The position numbers and the translations under genes were made by a program. Below are positions 26,272 to 35,495 of a DNA stretch of 64,000 bases, piece by piece (the first letter of the stretch is position 1; every line of letters begins with the position of its first letter). This DNA is from Cuniculiplasma sp052315315 (GTDB lineage: Archaea > Thermoplasmatota > Thermoplasmata > Thermoplasmatales > Thermoplasmataceae). The stretch spans positions 19,070 through 83,069 of the forward strand of contig JBLSDE010000004.1 in assembly GCA_052315315.1 (NCBI GenBank). The letters run 5' to 3'. Under the pieces are notes generated by a model. That model made no database searches. It saw nothing but the letters and a program-made list of their open reading frames with translations, and was not told where the DNA came from.

Positions 26272-26990
26272 TGACCATAAAATCTTTTAATTTTTCTAAG
26301 GTGGGAAACCGCCAGGAGGAGTCCGAGGACAGCTTTGCCTTAAACTCTCAAAAGGGGAGATATGCTATATGCGATGGCGCAAGTGATTCTATCTTTTCAG
26401 GTTTATGGGCAAAATGCTTAGCTGATAGCTTTGTTTCAGAGCCATACAATCTGGACAGTGAGGAAGAATATTTTCTCATGCTTACTGACGCAAGAAAAAA
26501 ATGGTTTTCAAGCATTAACTGGGCTCGTTTACCGTGGAATGTGAAGAACAAATCCATAAGAGGTTCATACTGCACATTTTTGGGCGTATCAATTGTGAGT
26601 GATGATGCCATCTATTGCGATGCCTGGGCAGTTGGAGATTCCTGTCTTTTTATTTTCGAGGATAATAATTTTTCAAGCTTCCCGTTGACAAAACCGGAAG
26701 ACTTTGGCGTTCATCCGGATCTTGTATGGAGCGGTTATGGTCACCCGATGAATGAAAGGAAGGAATATAGACCAGATTACAAAGTTAAGAAGTTATCTAT
26801 TGAGATTCCAGAAGGCAGCAAAATAGTAATTGCGACAGATGCCCTTTCTAAATATCTGATGGAAGGGGGAGAAGAATCATTGAATAAAGTTTTACAGAAT
26901 ATGGATTCAAGGGATTTCTTCGATGAAAGGCGTAGTGATGGCTCAATAAAGAATGACGATTTGTCAGCAGTTATTATTTCATTTTCATGA
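26271..26990 (+). CDS. PP2C-type protein phosphatase
   Basis: A 239-residue PP2C-family metal-dependent phosphatase. Metal-binding aspartates are visible in ESEDSF (Asp20), YAICDGASD (Asp35-Gly36) and KNDDLSAVIIS (Asp229/Asp230), with GDSC and ATDAL motifs between. It should remove phosphate from Ser/Thr of the vWA protein, the kinase or the helicase-nuclease. It is translationally coupled to the vWA gene, and its 3' end overlaps the converging kinase gene by 17 bases. Confidence 0.85.
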   Translation: MTIKSFNFSKVGNRQEESEDSFALNSQKGRYAICDGASDSIFSGLWAKCLADSFVSEPYNLDSEEEYFLMLTDARKKWFSSINWARLPWNVKNKSIRGSYCTFLGVSIVSDDAIYCDAWAVGDSCLFIFEDNNFSSFPLTKPEDFGVHPDLVWSGYGHPMNERKEYRPDYKVKKLSIEIPEGSKIVIATDALSKYLMEGGEESLNKVLQNMDSRDFFDERRSDGSIKNDDLSAVIISFS

Positions 26991-28323
26991 TCTTTGGAAG
27001 ATCGACACCATCCCAGTCTGGTTCATGAGTTATGTATTCCTTCAATATTTTGGCCAATCTTAAGGATTTACCTCCAAGTTTATCTATCTTTAAAAAAACC
27101 TCAGACTTTTCTGGAGAATTAAAATCATTTATGTCAAAGAGGAGTTTATCAGGATCGTTCTGGTTATGTACCCAGAGATCTGGAGATTTTGAAAGTGCAT
27201 AAAGAGAAAGATAGATGACAAGTGCTGAAAAATTATCCAGTCTTGGTCCGTAATATTTCCCTCTTTTTGGGTGCTGAAAAGACTCGTGGCCAAGTTCTTC
27301 CGAACCTAAATTACTCAGGGCTTTTACAAACATTCCATCATAATCAATAATTTTGATCTGCAATTTGTCTGTAATCAAAATGTTATCCCCTGATAGGTCA
27401 CCGTGGGCTATGGACTGAGACTGCATATCTATGACACATTGTAAAAATGATTTTGCTATTGCACTCATTTTTGCAGAGTCCTTGTAATTTTCATTTACAT
27501 AATTAAACAGAGTCTGACCCTCAATCCATTCCATGGTTATGACCGGGAAATATTCTGAGGGCTTGGAAGGTGTTCTTACAGCATCAGCATAATATCTGAA
27601 ATCAATTAAAAATGGGAGTCTGGCGCTCTCAATTTTTTTACTTATTTCGTAATATCTGATGTCTATATATTGGCTTGCCCTTGTGAAACATTTCATAGCA
27701 TAGAAATTCTCCTTCATTTGAAATTTGAATACAACACCAAAATTTCCAGCCCCATGAATTAACGACTTGTATTTTACATTGGAATTTGGGATGAATTTTG
27801 ATGAGCGCAGGTCATCATATTTTTTTGATATACTAAAATCCACGTTTTGCAGTGCCTGTGCGTATGATGAAGAATTCGGCCAGCTTCTTTTGGTCCTCTG
27901 GGGAGGTGGAGATGATGGGATCTCCTCCTCCTTGATCTCCTGACTTGACTTGTTGAATTCCCTTATTCTTTCCACATCATCCTTAAAATCACTTAGCTCC
28001 TTCTCTATTCTTGCAAATTTTCCATCCTTTCCAAGTACATAAAAGGAAAGATGATATTGTCTTTCTATGTCTATCTTTAAATTTATTCTGAATGATCCAT
28101 CTCTCTTTTTTAATTTTTTAACAAAGTCTCTCCCTTTGTAATCCCTTATTGTAACCTCGACCATTCTTATATATTTGTAATTTTCTGGAACAACCCTTAT
28201 GAGCATTCTTTTTTTCTTCTCGTCATAACTGATTCCCTCAGCCCTAGCATTGGGTAGCACTTCCCTGTATTTTTTATAGAGAATTTTTTTTATCCCCTTC
28301 AATTCAGACTGTTCAGATTCCAT
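26974..28323 (-). CDS. Ser/Thr protein kinase with unknown N-terminal beta domain
   Basis: A 449-residue protein. Residues from about 185 form a protein kinase: glycine loop HGAGNFGVVF, Lys211 in FYAMKCF, the catalytic loop HGDLSGDN with Asp309, and the metal motif DYDG (Asp327-Gly330) in place of DFG. The N-terminal about 130 residues are a beta-rich domain (RMLIRVVPENYKYIRMVEVT), then a Pro-rich linker (PSSPPPQRTKRSW). No C-terminal zinc ribbon is present, unlike many TerY-P kinases. It converges on the PP2C gene and is divergent from the helicase-nuclease. Confidence 0.83.
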   Translation of the reverse strand: MESEQSELKGIKKILYKKYREVLPNARAEGISYDEKKKRMLIRVVPENYKYIRMVEVTIRDYKGRDFVKKLKKRDGSFRINLKIDIERQYHLSFYVLGKDGKFARIEKELSDFKDDVERIREFNKSSQEIKEEEIPSSPPPQRTKRSWPNSSSYAQALQNVDFSISKKYDDLRSSKFIPNSNVKYKSLIHGAGNFGVVFKFQMKENFYAMKCFTRASQYIDIRYYEISKKIESARLPFLIDFRYYADAVRTPSKPSEYFPVITMEWIEGQTLFNYVNENYKDSAKMSAIAKSFLQCVIDMQSQSIAHGDLSGDNILITDKLQIKIIDYDGMFVKALSNLGSEELGHESFQHPKRGKYYGPRLDNFSALVIYLSLYALSKSPDLWVHNQNDPDKLLFDINDFNSPEKSEVFLKIDKLGGKSLRLAKILKEYITHEPDWDGVDLPKIMKMK

Positions 28324-28430
28324 TACCTTCCTCTGATAGACGCATTATGCTTAATAATATTAAAATCTATGCCCCTTCCACCTAACATGTGGAAAATATA
28401 TAATCGATTGTCCATTGAGGTTTAAGAATT

Positions 28431-31151
28431 ATGTCAAATAAGGAAAATATCATTATTTCTGCAAATCCTGGATCAGGAAAAACAGAGAGAATTGCTGAAG
28501 AAGTTGTATCGAAGATAAGGAATGGTATAAACCCACAGGACATTCTATGCATAACATTTACAAAGAAGGCTATGGGCGAAATGAGGGAAAGAATATGGAA
28601 TAAGATGGTTGAAAAGGAATCGAAGGCAAATCCACCAAGAGTAGAGACATTTCATTCATTTTCCCTATCCCTTTTGATGGATCAAGGATTGTATTCAGGA
28701 ACAGTCTCAGAAAGATTCATGCGATATTCTATAATTCAGAGCATGTTTAGAAGAAATCTGATGAATTACGGAATTGAGACTTTGATGAAAGATTATCCCT
28801 ATATGATTAACGTGGGAAAATTAGTAAATGCAATAAAATTTCTCAAGAGCTACGGTATATACCCAAATTCTATAAACAAGGACAAACTTATAAAGGATAT
28901 TGAGCACATATATGAAACCGAAGGTGGTGTAAAGGGTTACACATATGAAGAGATGAAAATACTGGGTGAAAAATTCATTCAGATTTTTACCGACTATGAA
29001 ATGTCAAAGAAAACCGGATTTCTTGATTATAATGATTATTTGATTAAGGCCATAGAATATATGGAGCAGGGCTATCCAAAATACAAATATGTATTTGTTG
29101 ACGAGGTACAGGATATAAGTGAGATTGAATCAAAAATAATTTCACTTTCGGCCCATAGGTATTTTCTTGTAGGTGATCAGAAGCAGGCGATTTTTGGCTT
29201 TCAAGGTGGGAATACAAAATCCTTTGAACGATATCTAAACAACCCAGATTTCTATCAGGATGGTATTGACGGAACCAGAAGACTTCCTGAAAACATAAAA
29301 AATTACTGCGTAAATTTTTATTTAAAGTCGGAACCGGGATACGCTGGAAAGGAATTTGACACCTTTCGATCTCACCTTAAGGAATGGGAAGGCAACGTTG
29401 ACCTCATAGTTCCTGAGGATGAAAAATCAATAGTTGAGCTATTAGCTCAGATATCTGAAAAAATTATGAAATCTGCTGACAAAAAGGAAACTATTGGCAT
29501 AATTACGCGTACTAATTCTCAGGCTGCTGAGATATCGTCAAGCCTCACATCTCATAACATAGAACACCAAAAAATATACGGAGAAGGGGTGGACGAGGAA
29601 GCAAGCAGGGACATATATCTATTCCTGAGGGGGATTTTCAGTGACAGGGTTGAGGATATGATCGCAATGCTTTATTCTCCATATTCAGGATTGTCTCTTA
29701 AGAAAGCGATGGAATATGCAGATAAAATAAAATTTTCTGAAAATCACCAGGATCTACTTCCTGACGAGATAAAATTTCTTAGAAAGGAATATGTAAATGA
29801 TAAAAAAAGCCTTAAGAAACTATTTACTGACTATATAATTCCGTACAGTCTGAATCTGGGGCCGGAATATTTTTTCACTGCGAAAGATATATATGGAACA
29901 CTGGACGAGTATTTCGATTACATAGGAATGGAGAACTTCACAACCCTATCGGATTTCCTACTGTTCCTTATGCAGAGCAATGCCGGTGATGAAGATATAC
30001 CAGAATACTCAAGGATAAGTGTTTTAACAGTGCATAAGGCCAAAGGTCTTCAATTTGACCACGTCATATATCTACCGAAATATGTAAGAGGAAAGGACAG
30101 GTCACCTGTGGATACTGTGGTTGAACTTGTATTGAAACAGTTTGGTCACAGCTATGGCTTTGAGGAGCGGGAGAGGGAGGAGAACAGAATAGATTTTGTG
30201 GCCATATCAAGAGCCAGAAAATCCCTGTGTATTCTGACGGGAAAGAAAAATGCTGATAGATATAATGTGGAACCATGTTCCTTGAAATACGGAAGGATAG
30301 AGAACAAAATTGAAAATGAATTTGTAACGCTAAAATCACTTATGGAAAATAAGAAAAAGGAGAAAGGCGATCCCTGGATCGTTAGTTATATTGAAAAGAA
30401 AATGAAAAGCTTCCAGAACCTTAGTTTTACCATGATGTCCAATCTAAAAAAGGGGAGACTTGAGGATTTTGTAATAACATACATTCTTGGAATCAGAGAA
30501 AGTTCATCAGCGGCAGATTTCGGTACAAAAATACATTCCTATATTGAGAATTATATCAACACAAAGGAGAAGCCTCAAAATCTCATGGATCCAAATGAGC
30601 TGGAGGCGTGGAAGAATTTTGCAGAATATGACAGAGTTATTACACAGAATTATAAGGGCAATTGGATCGAATCGGAATTAAAAATAAAGAAAAACGTAAA
30701 GGAAATTATAGGAAATACAGAGGATTCCGTTAATATTGATGGAAGGATCGATGGTGTATATACATACATGGATGGGAATATTGAAAAGTATGTGGTTGTT
30801 GATTTCAAAACATCAAAGAAACCCAATCCAGAATATGCCCAGCAATTGTCCCTGTACGCATATCTGTTTTCAATTGAAAGGTCCATTAACCTTGAGAGCA
30901 TAGAATCGGAAATAGCCTACATATCCCTAAGGGAGGAGAAGATCAACACCGGTCGAATGCAATGGAAGAATGAACGAATACCCTATGAAATAGAGATGAG
31001 AAGCTTTGAGGAGGTAAAGGAATATATAGAAAAATTCCTAACGTACAGAAGATCCACGGAAGCATTTATAAGGGATGTAATGGAAGAAAGGGGAAATTCT
31101 AAATTGTTCAGGCAATTTCAGGAGGAACTAAAAGGAGAACGTGACCTATGA
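28431..31151 (+). CDS. UvrD/AddA-like helicase with C-terminal RecB-type nuclease
   Basis: A 906-residue SF1A helicase fused to a Cas4/RecB-like nuclease. Helicase motifs: Walker A NPGSGKT (12-18), CITFTKKAMGEMRERI, VFVDEVQDIS, VGDQKQAIFGFQGG, VLTVHKAKGLQFDHVIYL and VAISRARKSL. Nuclease motifs: GTKIHSYIE with His702, GRIDGV with Asp774, VVDFKTS with Asp791 and Lys793, and the QLSLYAY helix with Gln804. This is the architecture of AddA-type DNA end-resection enzymes, but no AddB partner is in the window. It reads away from the kinase across a 107-base promoter gap and overlaps crtY by 4 bases. Confidence 0.9.
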   Translation: MSNKENIIISANPGSGKTERIAEEVVSKIRNGINPQDILCITFTKKAMGEMRERIWNKMVEKESKANPPRVETFHSFSLSLLMDQGLYSGTVSERFMRYSIIQSMFRRNLMNYGIETLMKDYPYMINVGKLVNAIKFLKSYGIYPNSINKDKLIKDIEHIYETEGGVKGYTYEEMKILGEKFIQIFTDYEMSKKTGFLDYNDYLIKAIEYMEQGYPKYKYVFVDEVQDISEIESKIISLSAHRYFLVGDQKQAIFGFQGGNTKSFERYLNNPDFYQDGIDGTRRLPENIKNYCVNFYLKSEPGYAGKEFDTFRSHLKEWEGNVDLIVPEDEKSIVELLAQISEKIMKSADKKETIGIITRTNSQAAEISSSLTSHNIEHQKIYGEGVDEEASRDIYLFLRGIFSDRVEDMIAMLYSPYSGLSLKKAMEYADKIKFSENHQDLLPDEIKFLRKEYVNDKKSLKKLFTDYIIPYSLNLGPEYFFTAKDIYGTLDEYFDYIGMENFTTLSDFLLFLMQSNAGDEDIPEYSRISVLTVHKAKGLQFDHVIYLPKYVRGKDRSPVDTVVELVLKQFGHSYGFEEREREENRIDFVAISRARKSLCILTGKKNADRYNVEPCSLKYGRIENKIENEFVTLKSLMENKKKEKGDPWIVSYIEKKMKSFQNLSFTMMSNLKKGRLEDFVITYILGIRESSSAADFGTKIHSYIENYINTKEKPQNLMDPNELEAWKNFAEYDRVITQNYKGNWIESELKIKKNVKEIIGNTEDSVNIDGRIDGVYTYMDGNIEKYVVVDFKTSKKPNPEYAQQLSLYAYLFSIERSINLESIESEIAYISLREEKINTGRMQWKNERIPYEIEMRSFEEVKEYIEKFLTYRRSTEAFIRDVMEERGNSKLFRQFQEELKGERDL

Positions 31152-31843
31152 TATCATTTCCTGTGTATCTTATGATAGATATATTTACCTTCGGCGGTCC
31201 CCTTTTCATATCAATTGTTGGTAAGGTAAAATTTCTGGAACATTATAAGGCGACAGTTACTTCAATAGTAACAGTGGCAATTCCCTATATCATATGGGAT
31301 ATGCTTGTAACTGGGGTAGACTGGCATTTTAACCCCAAATATGTTCTTCCCATAAAAATAGTCGATCTTCCCATTGAGGAGATTCTGTTCTTTTTTGTGG
31401 TTCCATTTGCGATGTTATTTGTGTTTGAATATATCAGGGAATATTCAAGGGAGAGAACAGTAGATGGATCATCGGTACTTTATGCGTCGTCAATAGCATT
31501 TGTAATTATAATAATTCTTACGTTTTTGTCTTACAGTATTCAGTACCTTTTCCTTGCATTGATCTCCCTGGATGTGCTCTTTGTGTCGCAATTCCTCTCC
31601 AATTTCAATCTTTTCCGAAGCAAGAATTATTGGTTATACATGCTGACTGGAGTAATCGCGTTTCTCATAGTGAATTACATTCTAACTTCACTGCCCGTGG
31701 TTGAATATTACACTTCAAGGATTTTAACCACATCTTCATGGAATGGACGTATAACAACCATACCAATGGAGGATTTTATATACAATTTTTCCTTGCTATC
31801 TTTCTATCTCTTCTTCTATAGAATGTATGAAAAATATTTTTAA
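31148..31843 (+). CDS. crtY: Lycopene beta-cyclase, CrtYcd fusion type
   Basis: A 231-residue membrane protein with about seven helices that should cyclise lycopene ends to beta-carotene rings. It contains two copies of the CrtYc/CrtYd-type motif: LPIEEILFFF (residues 74-83, after WDMLVTGVDWHFN) and PMEDFIYNF (206-214). Actinobacteria encode these halves as two genes; archaea, as here, have them fused. The start ATGA overlaps the stop of the helicase-nuclease, so it may be cotranscribed with that gene rather than with the other carotenoid genes, which lie on the opposite strand and converge 3 bases away. Confidence 0.87.
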   Translation: MISFPVYLMIDIFTFGGPLFISIVGKVKFLEHYKATVTSIVTVAIPYIIWDMLVTGVDWHFNPKYVLPIKIVDLPIEEILFFFVVPFAMLFVFEYIREYSRERTVDGSSVLYASSIAFVIIIILTFLSYSIQYLFLALISLDVLFVSQFLSNFNLFRSKNYWLYMLTGVIAFLIVNYILTSLPVVEYYTSRILTTSSWNGRITTIPMEDFIYNFSLLSFYLFFYRMYEKYF

Positions 31844-31846
31844 AAA

Positions 31847-32767
31847 TTAGAGGTTTAGTTCTTTCCTCGCATTTTCAAATTCACTCTCCATTAAGGTATT
31901 TCCAAAATTTTCCTTACTTATGATCTTACAAGGATGATGGGTTCTTGAAGAAATGAAGGCATTTAGGATTATTCTCATCTTCGAGGGTTTGATCTTTTTT
32001 GAATAAACAACGAATGGATTCTTGTATATCTTTTTGGCAGTCCACAGATACATATCAGTTGCAACTTTTACCGGAATGAGATTTTTCTGGTCTATGAATG
32101 CAAAGCCCTCCTGCCCCAGTTCATTCCACTTTCGGAATCTTTCAATTTCGTATCTCATAAGGGAGATGAACTGTTTCTTCTTTTGAACTGTTTCACTGTA
32201 TTCCAGAGTTTCAAGGCCAAATTTATGTAGATCCTCCTGTGGTAAATATTGTCTTCCAAGGGACAAATCCTCCGAAACATCCCTTATGAAGTTTATAAAC
32301 TGCATTGTTCTTCCAAGCATTCTCGCATTGAAAAGTGCCTGATAGGGCAGATCAAGTATTCTTGACATCATTAATCCTATGACCTCAGCGGATCCGTACA
32401 TATAGTCAATTGTCTCATCTATGGTTTGATATTTTTTATGGTGAAGGTCCATTTCCATGCTGTCCAGAAATGCCATTATCCAGTCTGAGTTGAAATTTTT
32501 TCTTCTTGATAGATCAACCATATCCCTTATGATCTCATTTTCGCACTCCTTTCCCTTAAGGCACTCTTCGGTTTCTCTCCTGAACTTTAGAAAATCGTTT
32601 GTTTTCTGAGGTATACTGTCGACCAGATTATCGGCTACTCGCACGAAGGAGTAGAGTGTGGTGACATCCTTCCTTATATCCTCAGAAAAGAATCTGGAAC
32701 TATTGTAATAGGTCCTGCTCCCCTCTTTGAATATCTTTTTCTTAGTGGTTTTCAATCTTTCTCCCAT
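31847..32767 (-). CDS. crtB: Phytoene synthase
   Basis: A 306-residue trans-isoprenyl synthase of squalene/phytoene type that joins two GGPP to phytoene. The two Asp-rich motifs are present: VRVADNLVDSIP in the first and NFIRDVSEDLSLGRQYLPQE in the second; the N-terminal YYNSSRFFSEDIR is typical. It overlaps crtI by 26 bases at its start, so it is the last gene of the crtZ-crtI-crtB operon. No GGPP synthase gene is in the window. Confidence 0.93.
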   Translation of the reverse strand: MGERLKTTKKKIFKEGSRTYYNSSRFFSEDIRKDVTTLYSFVRVADNLVDSIPQKTNDFLKFRRETEECLKGKECENEIIRDMVDLSRRKNFNSDWIMAFLDSMEMDLHHKKYQTIDETIDYMYGSAEVIGLMMSRILDLPYQALFNARMLGRTMQFINFIRDVSEDLSLGRQYLPQEDLHKFGLETLEYSETVQKKKQFISLMRYEIERFRKWNELGQEGFAFIDQKNLIPVKVATDMYLWTAKKIYKNPFVVYSKKIKPSKMRIILNAFISSRTHHPCKIISKENFGNTLMESEFENARKELNL

Positions 32768-34283
32768 TTAACTCCCCCTCCTTAACAAAGTCGACGCCGT
32801 TGTGAATCTCCTTGAGAGATTCTGTTGCAACTGAGGCCGAAATTATAACCATGGGCATACCTATGCCAGGATTTGTGTACTGACCCGCATAAAATAGATT
32901 TGACACCCTCCTGCTTATGTTCTTTGGACGGAACATGGCTGTCTGGGAAAGTGTGTGAGCCAGTCCAAAGGCAGATCCTTTCAGGGAATTGTACTGGCTT
33001 GCAAAATTCTGCGGGCCAAAGAATCTCTTCACAACAATCCTGTCTTTCAATTCTTCCCCGGTCTGTTTTCCTATGATCTCAAGCACCTGATCTAGATATC
33101 TGTTGTATATTTCCTCGGTGGCAGTCAGGCCGGCTGAAACTGGAATCAGAACCACAATATTCTCATGATCCGGTGGTGCCACTGTACTGTCTGTTTTGCT
33201 CGTCATGGAGACATAAAAGGAAAATTTCTCCGGCCATGTGTGATTACTGTAAATTGAAGAGAAGTGTTCTTCCCAGTCATCCATAAGGAACAAGTTATGA
33301 TGTTCCAACCCCTTGATTCTCCCTTCAATTCCAAGGTACATCATTATTACAGATGGAGCAAGTACTCTGGAATTCCAGTAAGTATCATCATGCTCCCTCG
33401 ATTGCTCTGGAAGAAGTTTATTTTCAGTAAAGGAGTATGGACAGGCAGATATGACATAATCTGTTTTTATATATCTGCTGTCAGTCATAATTCCATCAAC
33501 GGTATTTCCAGTTGTGTCCAGATACCTGGCGCTTTCACCGAATATAAAATCCACTCCTTCCTGCTTTGCTATATCATACAGGGATTCCACAATCTTTCCT
33601 ATGCCTCCCATGGGATACCATATCCCTGCATCGAAATCCACCGAAACCATCAAATCGTATATTGATGGTACATTGAATGGAGATCCTCCAAGGAAAACTG
33701 TTGTAAATTCCAGAATCTTCTGCAGTTCCTCATTTTTGAAATATTTTTTAACATGGCTATGGTAAGATTGGAACAATCTTATCCTGCTCTTTGAAGCAGC
33801 AAGGAGCATTTTGAATGTATCCATCCTGCTTTTGTAATTGCTCCACAGGAAGTTTTCCATTGAGACCTTATATTTCTTTCTGGAGCTGGATATAAATTTA
33901 TCCAACTTCTTTCCTCCATTCTCCTCCATCCCATCGAACAGATTCCTTATTCTTTCATAGCCGTCAGGTATGCTTATTGCGTGGCCATTCTGGAAGAACA
34001 CCTTGTAGTGAGGGTCAAGCTTTACCAGGTTGAGCTCCTCATCAATATTTCTTCCTATCTTTTCATAGAACCACCTGAATACCTCTGGCATCATTACCCA
34101 GGAAGGCCCCATGTCAAAGGTAAATCCATCGGCCCTCAGAACTGATGCCACTCCTCCCGGTTTTTGGTTCTTCTCCACTACCGTAACAACATAATTCTTT
34201 CTTCTCAGAAGTATTGCTGAAGCAAGTCCGCTTAAACCTGCGCCAATAACAACGACCTTCTTAGCCTCTGGAAGTTCCATCAT
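32742..34283 (-). CDS. crtI: Phytoene desaturase (CrtI type)
   Basis: A roughly 513-residue FAD-dependent desaturase converting phytoene to lycopene. The N-terminal dinucleotide loop is VVVIGAGLSGLASAILLRR followed by PGGVAS and the GFTFDMGPSWVMMP segment; the C-terminal FAD motif is YAGQYTNPGIGMPMV. The start is taken at the ATG at 34283, which overlaps the crtZ stop by one base (TGATG); a second ATG follows directly. The length matches the bacterial/archaeal CrtI family. Confidence 0.93.
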   Translation of the reverse strand: MMELPEAKKVVVIGAGLSGLASAILLRRKNYVVTVVEKNQKPGGVASVLRADGFTFDMGPSWVMMPEVFRWFYEKIGRNIDEELNLVKLDPHYKVFFQNGHAISIPDGYERIRNLFDGMEENGGKKLDKFISSSRKKYKVSMENFLWSNYKSRMDTFKMLLAASKSRIRLFQSYHSHVKKYFKNEELQKILEFTTVFLGGSPFNVPSIYDLMVSVDFDAGIWYPMGGIGKIVESLYDIAKQEGVDFIFGESARYLDTTGNTVDGIMTDSRYIKTDYVISACPYSFTENKLLPEQSREHDDTYWNSRVLAPSVIMMYLGIEGRIKGLEHHNLFLMDDWEEHFSSIYSNHTWPEKFSFYVSMTSKTDSTVAPPDHENIVVLIPVSAGLTATEEIYNRYLDQVLEIIGKQTGEELKDRIVVKRFFGPQNFASQYNSLKGSAFGLAHTLSQTAMFRPKNISRRVSNLFYAGQYTNPGIGMPMVIISASVATESLKEIHNGVDFVKEGELNGRKIENH

Positions 34284-34813
34284 CAATTGGAACCACCCCT
34301 TTTTGTCTGTTCCTTATCCTTGATATATTTTGGAAAATCCTTAACTATGTTTGGTCTGGAGTAAAATTTGGGCGCATATAGAAAACCAAAGCTGTATCCT
34401 TTCTTTCCACTACTGTATCTGTGATGTATTTCATGGGCGGCTATGATTCTGTTAAGATATTTTGAAAACTGTGGCCTCTTTACCCTTATTCTCTGATGGA
34501 ATATTATGTCATGAAAAATAGCGTAACCTGCACCGTAAAGAGTCATACCTACCCCAATCCAAAAATAGGGCATTGATAGATTTCTGAATCCAAAGTATAT
34601 GAGTATTATGGCAATTATGGCAAACCCTATTGAGTATGCATCATTCTTTTCCAGTATGCCTTTTTTAGTTCCGGGTGGTCTGTGATGACTCTCATGAAGA
34701 AACCATCCAACACCATGCATCACATATTTGTGAAGTGCCCATGCCACACCTTCCATGAGGATTGCACTGGCAATCATTATTCCTACGCCAGTAAGTATTA
34801 CGGTATAATCCAT
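34283..34813 (-). CDS. crtZ: Beta-carotene hydroxylase (CrtZ type)
   Basis: A 176-residue membrane di-iron hydroxylase. The histidine boxes are all visible: HKYVMH, HESHH, FHDIIFHQR and AHEIHH, set between four hydrophobic helices. It should add 3-hydroxyl groups to the beta rings and so turn beta-carotene into zeaxanthin. It is the first gene of the crtZ-crtI-crtB operon with a TATA-like box in the AT-rich gap before it. Confidence 0.92.
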   Translation of the reverse strand: MDYTVILTGVGIMIASAILMEGVAWALHKYVMHGVGWFLHESHHRPPGTKKGILEKNDAYSIGFAIIAIILIYFGFRNLSMPYFWIGVGMTLYGAGYAIFHDIIFHQRIRVKRPQFSKYLNRIIAAHEIHHRYSSGKKGYSFGFLYAPKFYSRPNIVKDFPKYIKDKEQTKRGGSN

Positions 34814-34883
34814 AAGTATGTAGAGTTTAAAATAAAATCAATCCATGTAAAATAAATTTTGACAACTGATATTCCATAATTAT

Positions 34884-35495
34884 CTAGTTTTTTCTTATAA
34901 GATTACCTATGACCAATGCGTAAACCACTATAAATACTATCACTGCAGGTATGATTCCAACATTTACCTCGGGCGCAAATACCAGAAGAAAGATGAATCC
35001 AAAGGATACTATAAGAACACCAGCTCCTATTTCTGAGACATGGGTGGAAAAACTATTGAGTTCTCTCCTCACTTCAGCCGGGTCGTATCCTGATCTTACC
35101 ATAGCCTTCCATAATTTTCCTGAGGTTTCCTGCGATATCAATAAGATAATGGAGAATTCAAGTATTAGGAGCAAAAGGGAAAGAAATCCTGCGGACTTGG
35201 GATTTATGGCGGAAAGGGATGGTGCAAAGGATGAAACGTAACCTGTTGAAAAAATTATGGCAAGGATTGGGAACAGGAATGTGAAAAATTTGATTTTGGA
35301 GAAGCCATTCAGGTTAATCTGTTCACCCTTATTTCTCGATGGCAATATTACCGAAATCAGGAAGAAAAACAGATACAGGGATGCCAGAACATATCCTACG
35401 TTACTATCGGCACTCAATAAAAAAGCAAGGAAAAATATTAACCCTCCTGAGAGAGATAGCAGGAATGAAATGTCCATCTTCATTTTACCACCCAT
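34884..35495 (-). CDS. Six-helix membrane protein of the MoxR/DUF58 operon
   Basis: About 203 residues with six membrane helices and short loops, the last gene of the MoxR operon. I take the ATG at 35495 because GGGGAG lies 5 bases before it; ATG 35483, just after the DUF58 stop, is an alternative and the frame is open to 35537. No family recognised. It probably forms part of the membrane complex served by the MoxR ATPase. Confidence 0.65.
   Translation of the reverse strand: MGGKMKMDISFLLSLSGGLIFFLAFLLSADSNVGYVLASLYLFFFLISVILPSRNKGEQINLNGFSKIKFFTFLFPILAIIFSTGYVSSFAPSLSAINPKSAGFLSLLLLILEFSIILLISQETSGKLWKAMVRSGYDPAEVRRELNSFSTHVSEIGAGVLIVSFGFIFLLVFAPEVNVGIIPAVIVFIVVYALVIGNLIRKN

Noticed and set aside
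20160..31151. Gabija-like pairing of the ATPase with the UvrD-type helicase
   Set aside because: Gabija needs a GajA with TOPRIM next to a UvrD-like GajB. Here the ATPase has no visible TOPRIM, its partner is a small ELK protein, and the helicase is 6 kb away with its own nuclease domain.
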